A DNA stretch of 64,000 nt from an uncultured Lachnospiraceae bacterium (GTDB lineage Bacteria; Bacillota; Clostridia; Lachnospirales; Lachnospiraceae): contig CANOZK010000008.1 in the NCBI GenBank assembly GCA_947571775.1, forward strand, positions 1 through 64,000. Reading direction: 5' to 3'. The translations under genes were made by a program, and so were the position numbers. The notes below the pieces were generated by a model, which did not search any database, had not been told where the DNA came from, and was given only the letters and a program-made list of their open reading frames with translations. Of this stretch, positions 25,019-33,499 are shown piece by piece (the stretch's first letter is position 1; every line of letters starts with the position of its first letter).

Positions 25019-26911
25019 CTATTTCCCGATCTTCACTTTCGCTGCACTGGAATAGGCGGCGTATACTTTTCTGCCATCCACAGTACGGTATGCTCTTACT
25101 TTGTAGTAATAGGTCTTGCCTTTTTTCAGCTTTCCATCTGCATATTTTACGGTGCTATTTTTCTTTATAGTTGTGACTTTTTTAAATCCTGCTGTTTTCT
25201 TTGTGGAACGGTATACCTCGTAGCCGCTGGCTCCAGATACTTTTTTCCAGCTTACTGTTGCTGTCTTGCGCTTTGCGTTTTTCGCTTTCACACCGGCTGC
25301 TTTTGAAAGCGCTGGTTTTGCGGAAACGGTTTTGCTGTCAGGGCTGTAAATCTTCTCGCCATCCGCAGTCCGATAGGCGCGCACTTTGTAGGTGTATGTC
25401 CCGCCTGTTTTCAGATTTTTCTGTGTATAAGAAATTCCTGTTATAGAGGCAATGCTGTCATATTCCTTTGTGCTGCTGTTATACTGATAGATCTCATAAC
25501 TGGTTGCTTCTTCTACGGCAGACCATGTGATTGTAATTTTGTCATAAGCCGCAGATACCGCTTTTACACCAGCGGGCGCTGCTGGTTCGGTTACCTCTGG
25601 CGCTGCCGGCGTTTCTTTTGGGGTCTGTTTTTCCAGAGCGGTTACAGCCGCATTTAAGGCTGCTGCCTGGGCGTCCACATCCGACTGCAAGGCATTTGCA
25701 TTGTCGTAAACTTCCTGCGCGGCTGCAATGGCACGTTTCAGAGCTGTAAGGGAATCTGGTGTGTAAACATCAGCCTGGGCTGACAGTTCTTTTGCCTGGG
25801 CGATTGCCCGCTCCAGGGCTTTCTTATCCGCTGCTGGTGTTTCCGGCCGCTTTTCCAGCGCCTGGATTGCTGCATCCAGAGCCGTTATCTGTGCCTGGAC
25901 TTCCTCCTGCGTCGCAGTTTCTTTGCCTGCAACTGCCTGTGCATTGGCGATTGCTAGTTTCAGCTTATCGAGTGTCTCTGCCGTATATACATCTGTGCGA
26001 CTGCTTTCTGCCTGTGCTGTCTGAATCAGCGCCGTCAGAGCTGTTTTGTCAACGACTGGTTTTTCTGTTCCGGTTCCGGTGCCGCTGCCTGTCCCGGTGC
26101 CAGTTCCGTTTCCCGTTTGCGTCGCGTCAACTGCCGCCTGTAAAGCCGCTGTTTGACGATCGATTTCTGCCTGTGTGGTGTTCATATCTTTGCGCGCATT
26201 CTGTGCTGCAACATAAGCTTCTTGCAGGGCTTTCCAGCTATTTTCCGGTATGCCGTCCCCGGTCATTTTGGAAACCCGGTCCAGCAGCGCATCCAGGGCG
26301 CTGTTGTCACGGTTTACACCGGTTAACTGAATTATATGCTCCCAGTCAATGCTGAGTCTGGCGACTTTCGTTCCCTGTCCTTCTCCAATGCTCTCCATAA
26401 CCGGAACGTAAACTTCTACATAAAACATGTTGTCATTTGGCTGGATCGGAATGGACAATTTCTTTGGATACCAGCCTCCTTGGGTCTTTTCATCATAATA
26501 CTCGGAGGCCGAATCGTTAAAGAGATCGTAGATACCTGTGTACTCTTCGAGAATCTGTGCGTCCGCCGCCGTATATTGCGCCGGGTATTGATACTGGTTG
26601 TACTGCACGGAACTCATATCCACTTTTTTCAGTTTGTACAGATATCCGGTCAGACCCGCAAATATCATGGACTGAAAATCCAATTCCAAAGTTGTCTCTC
26701 CCTGGTCGGACACTCGTATCGTTCCCGTCTGAATCATAGACGCATTTCCCATCGAGTCTTCATCCGTCACCGCATTCACAAGACGGACGCTTACCGAGTA
26801 GGTTCCAGGATAAATCCCGCTGCTGTCTGCTGCATAGGTCTTGAGAGACGGTATTTGAAGCAGCATACAAAAGCTTAAAATAAAAGCAAACACTTCTTTT
26901 TTTCTTTTCAT
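25019..26911 (-). CDS. Secreted NEAT-FIVAR-FnIII protein
   Basis: A 630-residue secreted protein. The start at 26911 has AAGGATGG 5 nt upstream. Domains: signal 1-27, NEAT ~32-192, FIVAR ~200-264, ~285-354 and ~360-427, and two fibronectin type III-like domains ~440-537 and ~540-627 (TYTYKVRAYRT and TYYYKVRAYRT strands). There is no sorting motif, membrane helix or wall-binding repeat, so it is either released or held by other proteins. The NEAT domain has SMGNASM and VPVMESIGEGQG. The NEAT and FIVAR part is closely duplicated in the next upstream gene. Confidence 0.85.
   Translation of the reverse strand: MKRKKEVFAFILSFCMLLQIPSLKTYAADSSGIYPGTYSVSVRLVNAVTDEDSMGNASMIQTGTIRVSDQGETTLELDFQSMIFAGLTGYLYKLKKVDMSSVQYNQYQYPAQYTAADAQILEEYTGIYDLFNDSASEYYDEKTQGGWYPKKLSIPIQPNDNMFYVEVYVPVMESIGEGQGTKVARLSIDWEHIIQLTGVNRDNSALDALLDRVSKMTGDGIPENSWKALQEAYVAAQNARKDMNTTQAEIDRQTAALQAAVDATQTGNGTGTGTGSGTGTGTEKPVVDKTALTALIQTAQAESSRTDVYTAETLDKLKLAIANAQAVAGKETATQEEVQAQITALDAAIQALEKRPETPAADKKALERAIAQAKELSAQADVYTPDSLTALKRAIAAAQEVYDNANALQSDVDAQAAALNAAVTALEKQTPKETPAAPEVTEPAAPAGVKAVSAAYDKITITWSAVEEATSYEIYQYNSSTKEYDSIASITGISYTQKNLKTGGTYTYKVRAYRTADGEKIYSPDSKTVSAKPALSKAAGVKAKNAKRKTATVSWKKVSGASGYEVYRSTKKTAGFKKVTTIKKNSTVKYADGKLKKGKTYYYKVRAYRTVDGRKVYAAYSSAAKVKIGK
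25858..26815 (-). repeat. NEAT+FIVAR coding duplication, copy A
   Basis: The NEAT domain and following FIVAR repeats here match 28164-29045 in the same order and orientation. Stretches of 40 nt are identical (FIVAR helix region near 25955) and the NEAT part is roughly 85% alike by eye. The boundaries are approximate. Confidence 0.75.
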
Positions 26912-26945
26912 ATTTTCCATCCTTTCTGATAATTTACGGCCAATA

Positions 26946-26992
26946 CAGCCCTGTCAGCTTTTTGGCCCAGGCCATGGCTTGCAACAGGGCTG
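26946..26992 (-). terminator. Hairpin between two NEAT genes
   Basis: CAGCCCTGT and ACAGGGCTG make a perfect 9-bp outer stem around a GC-rich inner hairpin, beginning 10 nt after the upstream gene's stop. No T run follows, so partial termination or protection of the upstream message is the likelier role. Confidence 0.5.
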
Positions 26993-27001
26993 AAATCTGG
27001 A

Positions 27002-30000
27002 TTATTTTACTTTTACTTTCATTCGGACTGTCTTTACTTTGCCGTTGATCAAGGTCACTTTTGCCTTAATGGTTGCAGTGCCTTTTCCCTTCGCTGTAAT
27101 TTTACCGTTTTTATTTACGGCTGCGACCGTCTTTTTGGAAGTGCTGTATGTAATCTTTTTCACATTTGCTGTGTTCAGCTTGGAACTGAATGTGAGGTTT
27201 GTCTTTTTGCCTTTTTTCACAGAAACAGAAGGCTTTGCCAGCTTCACGGTTTTTAGTATCTTGTTGAAGATGGCTGTTGACCTCTGGTTATTGACCAGTC
27301 TGTAAATCTCATTGGCCTTATTGTTTTTTAAGGACATGCTCAGATTGGTATTTTTTATCGTGTAGGTCTTTGCATTGACCAGGGTATATTCCTTGGTCTT
27401 CTTGTTGTAGGCGTATACATACAGATCTTCGCCGGATTTTACGTTGGATGCATTCACAGTCATCTGGTAGGCAATGTCGCCGTTGGCTTTCTTTGCTGTC
27501 AGGGTGATCACCACGTCTTCCTGGCCTGCTGCCTCGGTTACCTGTTCTGCGATGGCTGCGGACAGGGTTACTTTGCTGCCGGAAGTGGTGTTGACAATGG
27601 CCGCCTTTGCCGCAGTCACGTTGTCGCTGCCATCTTTTGTCACGGTCACAGTCGCTTCCGCGCTGCTTACCGGTTCAAAAACGGAAGTTTCTTTTACACT
27701 CGTCACGTTTCCTGTGGTATCGGTCTTGGTTACAACGGTCTTTTCGACTTCTGCGCCCTTGCTGTTCGTCTCGGTTGTACGCTCGGTTTTCGTTGCGGAG
27801 CCGTCTGCGGCCGTATTGGTGACGGTTGTTTTTGTCACAGAGCCGTCTGCGGCTGTCTCGGTCTGGGTCGCCTGGCTGGAGCCGTCAGTATTTGTGACCG
27901 TGGTGGATTCCATTTTTGAGCCGTCCGGTCTTTCTTCGATCACTTCTTGCTTCTGGCTTCCGTCTGCGTCAATGGTCGTGGTTGTAGTCACCTTGGTCCC
28001 GTCGTCTTTTATAGTTGTCTCTGTTGTGCTTCCCGGTGTTGGCGCCGGTGCAGGTGTCCCTGTGGGAGCCACGCTGGGCAGCGGTTCTGGGGATGCCATT
28101 GGCGTATTGATAGCCCCACCGGATGGATTTGACGGAGTTTGCGACTCTGGCTGTTTCTCCAATGCCTGGATCGCTGCTTCCAAAGCTGTTATCTGGACTT
28201 CCACTTCTGCCTGTGTCGCATTTTCTTTTGCTGCAACTGCCTGTGCATTTTCGATTGCTAGTTTCAGCTTATCGAGTGTCTCTGCCGTATATACGTCTGT
28301 GCGGCTGCTCTCTGCCTGCGCTGTCTGAATCAGGGCTATCAGGGCTGTCTTGTCGGCGGCTGGTTCTTCCGTCGCCGTTTCCACTGCATGGATGGCCGCC
28401 TGCAAAGCCGCTGTCTGACGGTCGATTTCCTCCTGTGTGGCATTTATATCTTTGCGAACCTCTTGTGCCGTAAGGAAAACTGCCTGCAAAACGTTCCAGC
28501 TCTCCTCAGATATACCGTCCGCAGTCATTTGGGAAACCTGTTCCAACAGAGCATCCAAGGCACTGTTGTCACGGTTTGCAATATCCTCCCAGCCGATGCT
28601 GAGTCTGGCGACCTTCGTCCCCTGCCCTTCTCCGATGCTCTCCATGACCGGAACGTAAACCTCCACATAGAATAGGTTATCGTTGGGCTGGATCGGAATG
28701 GATAATTTCTTTGGATACCAGCCTCCTTCGGTCTTCGCGTCGTAATACTCGGAATTTTGATCGTTAAATTGATCGTAGGTATCTGTGTATTCTTCCAGAA
28801 GCTGCACGTCTGATGCGGTATATTCTGCTGGATAACCATACTGATTGTATTTCACCGAATCCATATCCACTTTTTTCAGTTTGTATAGATATCCAGTCAG
28901 GCCCGCAAATTTCATGGGCTGGAAATCCAGTTCCAGGGTCATGTCTCCCTCATCGGACACTCTTATGGTTGCCGTCTGAACCATGGAATCATTTCCCATG
29001 GACGCCTCGTCCGTCATTGCATTCAGAAGCTTGACGGCTACGGAATAGGCAGCGGCGTTCTGCTTGTTCTGCAAGACAAGGGCTTCTCTTACTGCATTTA
29101 ATAAGTTCTTCTGCTTCTCCCGGTCTGCCGCAGTGGCTTTTTCAGAGGACAGAATCTTCTGCGCCGACGCAATGGCTGCCTGGAAGCTGTTCCAACTGCT
29201 CTCGGTATAAATACCATCGTTTGTCTCTTTTAATGCGCTTTCGATTAATTCCTGCAATTCCTGTACATCCGCCGGAATCTCTGCATTCACATCCAATGCG
29301 GCGATTGCCGTATCCAGTTTGGCAATCTGCGCTTTCATCTCCGATATCGCCGCATCCTCATTGTTTAAAATCTCTTTGGCTGCTGCAATGGCAGACTCTA
29401 GTCTCTGGAAGCTTTCCGCTGTGTAATCTGCCTTGGCGTAATTTGTCTCAGCCTCTGTGATAGCCTGGCTAAGCTCTGCCTTTACCGTATTCTTTCGCTC
29501 TGGATCTTCTGTCAGGCCGGCAATGGCTGCTGCGATTTGTTTATCCAGGGTTACAATCTCTTCATCTGTCGCTTTTTCGGAACCGCTGATGATAGGCTGC
29601 GCTTTTTCCAGTGCGTCGGACAATACCTTCGCGCTCTCCTCCGTATAATCATCGACATTGTATTTTGACGCTTTGGCTGCTGCAACAACCAGGACGGACG
29701 CGTCATGCACTGGCGTATCGATCTCACCTTGTTGCACCAAGCCGGATAATGTCATAAACGCGACGCGGCTTCCCTCTCCAGAACCCGGAACTTTATTCTG
29801 GAGTTCATCCATGATCGGCACGCAAAATTCCAGGTATGCCCCGCCGTCCCGGTCTGCCGACTGCGGAAGCTGGAATCCGACTGTTTTCGGATAGTACAAG
29901 TCATAATCTTTTGCATAACTATCCATCTGCGTACTGCCGGACTCGTTCAGATAATAACTGTAATACTCCAGCGGTGTAAACGTATTCAGAACCGCAGCAA

Positions 30001-31861
30001 CATCTTTGCTGTCCGCTTCATTATTCGCCCAGCGGATGTTGTTGGCGTATCCGTACTGACTGGCAATCTCCACGCCCTGCGTGTCAAAATAGATCCATTT
30101 CTCGGCGCCGCTATTCGATACTTCCAGACGCGCCGAATCGCTGATAACTGCCGAATTGCTCATGGAAAGTCTATCTGGCTGTTCTTGCTGCCACATCGTA
30201 ACATTTACTTTATAAACGCCGTCCTGAATTGAAGAAATATCTGCCTTGTCAGCTTTCTGTGTGATCGCTATGGTGCCATGGACACGGTCCAGTTGCTTTA
30301 TAATCAGTTCATTTCCATCCATCCTGGCACTTCCGTCTTCGTTTTGATAAGAAGCGTCAGTAGCAAGAGTCAGAGGATTAAATATTGTCCAGAAATCCCC
30401 CATCCACTGGATTTCAATTTTGTCCGTATCCCAGTCGTCCGGGATTTCCACCCGAAGATCCACCGCTCTGGACAGGCTGACCTGCTCATTATTTTCTTTT
30501 AACGATAAATTATAGATGAGTGCTTTCGATGCATTTCCTGCTAACAAGGAATAAAATTTATTATATTCGCTGTTCTCATCTGTATTTTCTTGCAGCAGTT
30601 CTGCTTTAAATTCTGCCTGGTCACTTACCGTGTAACTATTCGTTACCAGCGTAACACCCTGGTCTGACTTCTTTATCTCCTGTTTGGGAGTTGTTCTCAA
30701 TCGCAGTTCGCCGTAATAATTAGACCCATCCCCTGTCACAATTTTGATCTGTCTGCCAAAAAGAGCTTCTTGCAGGCAGGAATAGTCAACTGTAAATCTT
30801 CCGTCTTTCAATAAATTATCGGAATAAATGGAGACATCTACCGTTTGGGAAGATTGCGTAACGGTTTCCTTTGAGTATGCATATTGATATTGTCCGAACC
30901 TTGTGTCACTTGGAAAAATTGAACTTTCACCAAAATCTGCCATCTCCGTAAGCACTTGCAAGGAGGAGACATTCGCTTCCTGGGAAATGCTGCCATCAAC
31001 GGATATCCCGCCCCCGTTCTCTACTACTGCGGTTGCCTGAGCGGACAGACAGTCATTCGCTATCTGCGCTGGTAGTGGCCTATGAAAATATGTATCAGCC
31101 GTTCTGGCTTGTACTTTGGAAATATCAAGTCCAAAATCATTATAAGTACCTGTTGCAATATCATTTACTGCTTCCATCTGTTTGATATTGAACTCAAACT
31201 TTCCAGTAAGAATGCCTCTCAAAAAACCAGTCATACTAGATTGCGCTGTGTTCCTATAGCTGTAAAAGCTTTTCACATATAAGGAACTTTCCAGCGTATC
31301 CACATCAAAAGAATACCAACATACCCCTTGGCTTCCCTCGACCACATCAATCTCAGATTTCTGAAAATATTTATCATTCCAAGTTTCATCCATTTTGCCC
31401 TGTTCTTTCAGATACGCCGTAATTTCTTCAGTCGCATTCTCCTTTGACGGATCAGTCCGAAAATACTTCTCTGGTATATTATAGGTTCCCATAGGCACCT
31501 TATCGGGCATAACCTCATCAGATATCACACCAGGTTTTGAGATCTGAAATATATCTATTTTTTTGTAATTTTCAACCTGTAAAGTCACATGATATGTACC
31601 ATTATCATTTTTTGTGACCAGCGCTATATCATCCAAAATTCCCCAGATTCCACCACCAGATCCGTATAGATTGCCCGTTTGAAGATTGCCCGTGTTTTGA
31701 TAAAATATCAGTGGTACAATATATTGCACTCCACTTTCCAATGACAAGCTGGAAGTTCCGCCTCCTCCGCTCCCGTTTTCTGCATATGCCTCCAGAGGCG
31801 ATACATTCAGCAGCATACAGAGACTTAAAATAAAAGCCAATACTTTTTTTATTTTTTTCAT
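27002..31861 (-). CDS. Giant secreted surface protein with NEAT, FIVAR and Big_2 domains
   Basis: A 1619-residue secreted protein. Domains: signal 1-27, a ~510-residue N-terminal region I cannot assign (beta-rich, starts YIVPLIFYQNTGNLQTGN), NEAT-like ~545-703, three FIVAR ~720-935, NEAT ~938-1090, two FIVAR ~1097-1233, a Pro/Thr linker, a Thr-rich stretch with repeated DGS motifs ~1260-1400, a beta domain, and a C-terminal Big_2 Ig-like domain ~1535-1619 (KNGKITAKGKGTATIKA). There is no sorting motif or C-terminal helix. The second NEAT is nearly the same as that in the next gene downstream. It probably acts as a cell-surface heme receptor or host-protein binder. The ribosome site is GGAGAAT. 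Confidence 0.85.
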   Translation of the reverse strand: MKKIKKVLAFILSLCMLLNVSPLEAYAENGSGGGGTSSLSLESGVQYIVPLIFYQNTGNLQTGNLYGSGGGIWGILDDIALVTKNDNGTYHVTLQVENYKKIDIFQISKPGVISDEVMPDKVPMGTYNIPEKYFRTDPSKENATEEITAYLKEQGKMDETWNDKYFQKSEIDVVEGSQGVCWYSFDVDTLESSLYVKSFYSYRNTAQSSMTGFLRGILTGKFEFNIKQMEAVNDIATGTYNDFGLDISKVQARTADTYFHRPLPAQIANDCLSAQATAVVENGGGISVDGSISQEANVSSLQVLTEMADFGESSIFPSDTRFGQYQYAYSKETVTQSSQTVDVSIYSDNLLKDGRFTVDYSCLQEALFGRQIKIVTGDGSNYYGELRLRTTPKQEIKKSDQGVTLVTNSYTVSDQAEFKAELLQENTDENSEYNKFYSLLAGNASKALIYNLSLKENNEQVSLSRAVDLRVEIPDDWDTDKIEIQWMGDFWTIFNPLTLATDASYQNEDGSARMDGNELIIKQLDRVHGTIAITQKADKADISSIQDGVYKVNVTMWQQEQPDRLSMSNSAVISDSARLEVSNSGAEKWIYFDTQGVEIASQYGYANNIRWANNEADSKDVAAVLNTFTPLEYYSYYLNESGSTQMDSYAKDYDLYYPKTVGFQLPQSADRDGGAYLEFCVPIMDELQNKVPGSGEGSRVAFMTLSGLVQQGEIDTPVHDASVLVVAAAKASKYNVDDYTEESAKVLSDALEKAQPIISGSEKATDEEIVTLDKQIAAAIAGLTEDPERKNTVKAELSQAITEAETNYAKADYTAESFQRLESAIAAAKEILNNEDAAISEMKAQIAKLDTAIAALDVNAEIPADVQELQELIESALKETNDGIYTESSWNSFQAAIASAQKILSSEKATAADREKQKNLLNAVREALVLQNKQNAAAYSVAVKLLNAMTDEASMGNDSMVQTATIRVSDEGDMTLELDFQPMKFAGLTGYLYKLKKVDMDSVKYNQYGYPAEYTASDVQLLEEYTDTYDQFNDQNSEYYDAKTEGGWYPKKLSIPIQPNDNLFYVEVYVPVMESIGEGQGTKVARLSIGWEDIANRDNSALDALLEQVSQMTADGISEESWNVLQAVFLTAQEVRKDINATQEEIDRQTAALQAAIHAVETATEEPAADKTALIALIQTAQAESSRTDVYTAETLDKLKLAIENAQAVAAKENATQAEVEVQITALEAAIQALEKQPESQTPSNPSGGAINTPMASPEPLPSVAPTGTPAPAPTPGSTTETTIKDDGTKVTTTTTIDADGSQKQEVIEERPDGSKMESTTVTNTDGSSQATQTETAADGSVTKTTVTNTAADGSATKTERTTETNSKGAEVEKTVVTKTDTTGNVTSVKETSVFEPVSSAEATVTVTKDGSDNVTAAKAAIVNTTSGSKVTLSAAIAEQVTEAAGQEDVVITLTAKKANGDIAYQMTVNASNVKSGEDLYVYAYNKKTKEYTLVNAKTYTIKNTNLSMSLKNNKANEIYRLVNNQRSTAIFNKILKTVKLAKPSVSVKKGKKTNLTFSSKLNTANVKKITYSTSKKTVAAVNKNGKITAKGKGTATIKAKVTLINGKVKTVRMKVKVK
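28164..29045 (-). repeat. NEAT+FIVAR coding duplication, copy B
   Basis: Partner of 25858-26815. Copy B is ~75 bp shorter, mainly because copy A carries a Gly/Thr-rich insert (GTGTGTGSGTGTGT) between FIVAR repeats. Confidence 0.75.
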
Positions 31862-31887
31862 AGTTATTCTCCATTTCCAGATAAAAC

Positions 31888-31915
31888 GGGCTGCCGCAAT
31901 CGCTTACATCAGCCC
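31888..31915 (-). terminator. Hairpin after the small NEAT gene
   Basis: GGGCTG (31888-31893) and CAGCCC (31910-31915). On the minus strand the second arm is followed by GTTTTATC, so this is the most terminator-like of the three inter-NEAT hairpins. It lies between the small secreted NEAT gene and the giant surface protein gene and could keep the small product more abundant. Confidence 0.55.
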
Positions 31916-31932
31916 TTTCCTTACATCCACGC

Positions 31933-32424
31933 TTAGATATTATTAGTCATAATATTTGTTAATTTCAGATATCCGGTTGCTTTCATCGGCATGCTTCCAA
32001 CATAGGTTGTAAACTGCCCTGTGATTACACAGCCCTCGTAAAACATGGCCGCATCCAAATTTTCAAAAGTAAAACAGTAATCTGTTACCCCGCCAGTTAT
32101 GATTTTATCTGGTTTCTGGGCATCTCCATCGATTATCATTTCTCCCAGATGTCCTGTCAATCCCAGATATGTAATCTCATGGGTATGGACAACAAGGGTA
32201 GCTTCATCTCCATCAATTGTGATACTTGCTTTCATATCATTCAGTGCTTTATTTCCCATTGACTCGTTTGTACACGCCGCATTTTTGTACAGGTTCTGGT
32301 TTGCCGTGTATGTTCCATTCGCCAATTTTTCCGAATTTCCTGCGGCAAATACGGTCACACCCATGACCATTATCATAGCTGCTGTGAGTATGGTTGCTGT
32401 TAATTTTTTGAGGAATTTTTTCAT
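31933..32424 (-). CDS. Small secreted NEAT-type (hemophore-like) protein
   Basis: A 163-residue protein. The ATG at 32424 is chosen for AAAGGATGG and an immediate signal peptide (MKKFLKKLTATILTAAMIMV, cleavage after VFAA). The rest is one compact domain of ~130 residues that fits NEAT: LANGTYTANQNLY, the SMGNKAL block, the ITYLGLTGHLGEM turn and a final GSMPMKATGYLKL strand. There is no anchor, so it is secreted, as in single-domain hemophores. It is the first structural gene of the heme run. Its promoter carries the inverted repeat shared with the regulator promoter. Confidence 0.75.
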   Translation of the reverse strand: MKKFLKKLTATILTAAMIMVMGVTVFAAGNSEKLANGTYTANQNLYKNAACTNESMGNKALNDMKASITIDGDEATLVVHTHEITYLGLTGHLGEMIIDGDAQKPDKIITGGVTDYCFTFENLDAAMFYEGCVITGQFTTYVGSMPMKATGYLKLTNIMTNNI

Positions 32425-32491
32425 AAATACATTCCATCCTTTCTGCCTTTTCGGCTTTGTCATTTTCCTGAAAAATAGAGATGCGTTATAG

Positions 32492-32549
32492 TAGTTAGCT
32501 GTAACTATCTCCTTTTTCTTTTATATCACAGCTTTTCTTTTTTTGTCAA
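32492..32549 (-). promoter_or_regulatory. Promoter and operator of the heme structural genes
   Basis: On the minus strand: TTGACA (32544-32549), 18 bp, TATAAA (32520-32525). Just downstream of the -10 is a perfect inverted repeat TAGTTA-N4-TAACTA (32492-32507). The surrounding ~170 bp (to ~32660) are a diverged copy of the regulator promoter region at 34399-34580, including GTTAG[CT]TGTAACTATCT. Confidence 0.75.
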
Positions 32550-32665
32550 TCTTATATTTTCTATTTCGTTCTTACAGAGCACAATTACAAACTATACAAA
32601 AGCCGCAGAAAACCAGCCGTTTCCGATTTTCCTCTTTCAAAAACCGTTTCATTTTCTTTTAATCC

Positions 32666-33499
32666 TCACAGCCAGAACATCAGATAAGCCGTACTCTCCG
32701 GCATATGGGCATTCCCTGCCGTACAGGTCACGGTGATTGTGATTACCCCTTTGATCGTCCCTTTTTTGCTCTTCTGGATCCGACACGCTTCCAGAGGGAT
32801 TCGGATCTTGCTGCCTTTCTTTTTTGCCTCCATCAGTTCCCCATTCATAAAGTATTTCAGAGAATAGAGCTGGCCTTCCCTCTCTTTGCCGTCTATACGG
32901 GATCTGGCTTTCACAGCGCAGGTCGTAAGCTCCAGCCAACTGCCCCTTTTATTGATGACGATCACTGCCGGCCTTTCAAATCCCTTGTGTGCCATAGAAT
33001 ACTCCGTCTGATCTGTCCCGTCTGCACGGTATACTGCTATCCCCACCGGAAAACTTCCCTTGCGCAGGACATTTCCAAGCACACTCTGCACATCTTCCGC
33101 ATACCCGCGGCCTTCCCTGCTCTGGCGTATGCTCTGGTCATTCCTTATCATCCTTGCAAGCAGGTGATAATCGATATTTTCAATCAGATTTCTGCTCAGA
33201 GCAGGCACCTCGCACTCCCTGCTCCCAATCCGGTAAAGGTATGCCTCCACATCCCAGAACAGCCGCCGGTACATGCCGAGCAGCCGTTCCCCTTTTTCCG
33301 TAAAACCATAATCTTTATCCAAGATCCCTTCCTGACAGCAGGATTTGAAAAAACGGCTCACTGTTCCATGGCTGACCCCGCACGCGTCTGCTGCCATCTG
33401 CACGCATCCCCTCTGGTTCCCAATCTTTTTCAACTCCATCAGATACCGGATCTGCAGATAAGACGGTCTGCTCTTTGTACGATTCTCAGTTTTGCCCAT
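32666..33499 (-). CDS. DtxR-like winged-helix regulator, second of a pair
   Basis: A 277-residue regulator. The ATG at 33499 is chosen because GGAGG lies 5 nt upstream, inside the end of the first regulator gene (14-nt overlap). Residues ~12-75 form a winged helix (GCVQMAADACGVSHGTVSRF, then the wing and GFTEKGERLL), as in DtxR/MntR proteins. The following helical region (~75-120) sits where DtxR dimerises, but the CxxEH metal motif is absent. The last ~130 residues are a beta-rich domain I cannot assign (VIVINKRGSWLELTTCAV). It may pair with the upstream regulator. Role in heme or iron control is inferred from position and operator sharing. Confidence 0.7.
   Translation of the reverse strand: MGKTENRTKSRPSYLQIRYLMELKKIGNQRGCVQMAADACGVSHGTVSRFFKSCCQEGILDKDYGFTEKGERLLGMYRRLFWDVEAYLYRIGSRECEVPALSRNLIENIDYHLLARMIRNDQSIRQSREGRGYAEDVQSVLGNVLRKGSFPVGIAVYRADGTDQTEYSMAHKGFERPAVIVINKRGSWLELTTCAVKARSRIDGKEREGQLYSLKYFMNGELMEAKKKGSKIRIPLEACRIQKSKKGTIKGVITITVTCTAGNAHMPESTAYLMFWL

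Noticed and set aside
27700..28010. Short tandem repeat tract
   Set aside because: It encodes a Thr-rich stretch with repeated DGS motifs in the giant surface protein; it is a coding low-complexity linker.
25600..29700. CRISPR-like or satellite repeats in the NEAT genes
   Set aside because: The periodicity comes from FIVAR protein repeats of ~65-70 residues and varies in sequence; there are no short conserved repeats with unique spacers.
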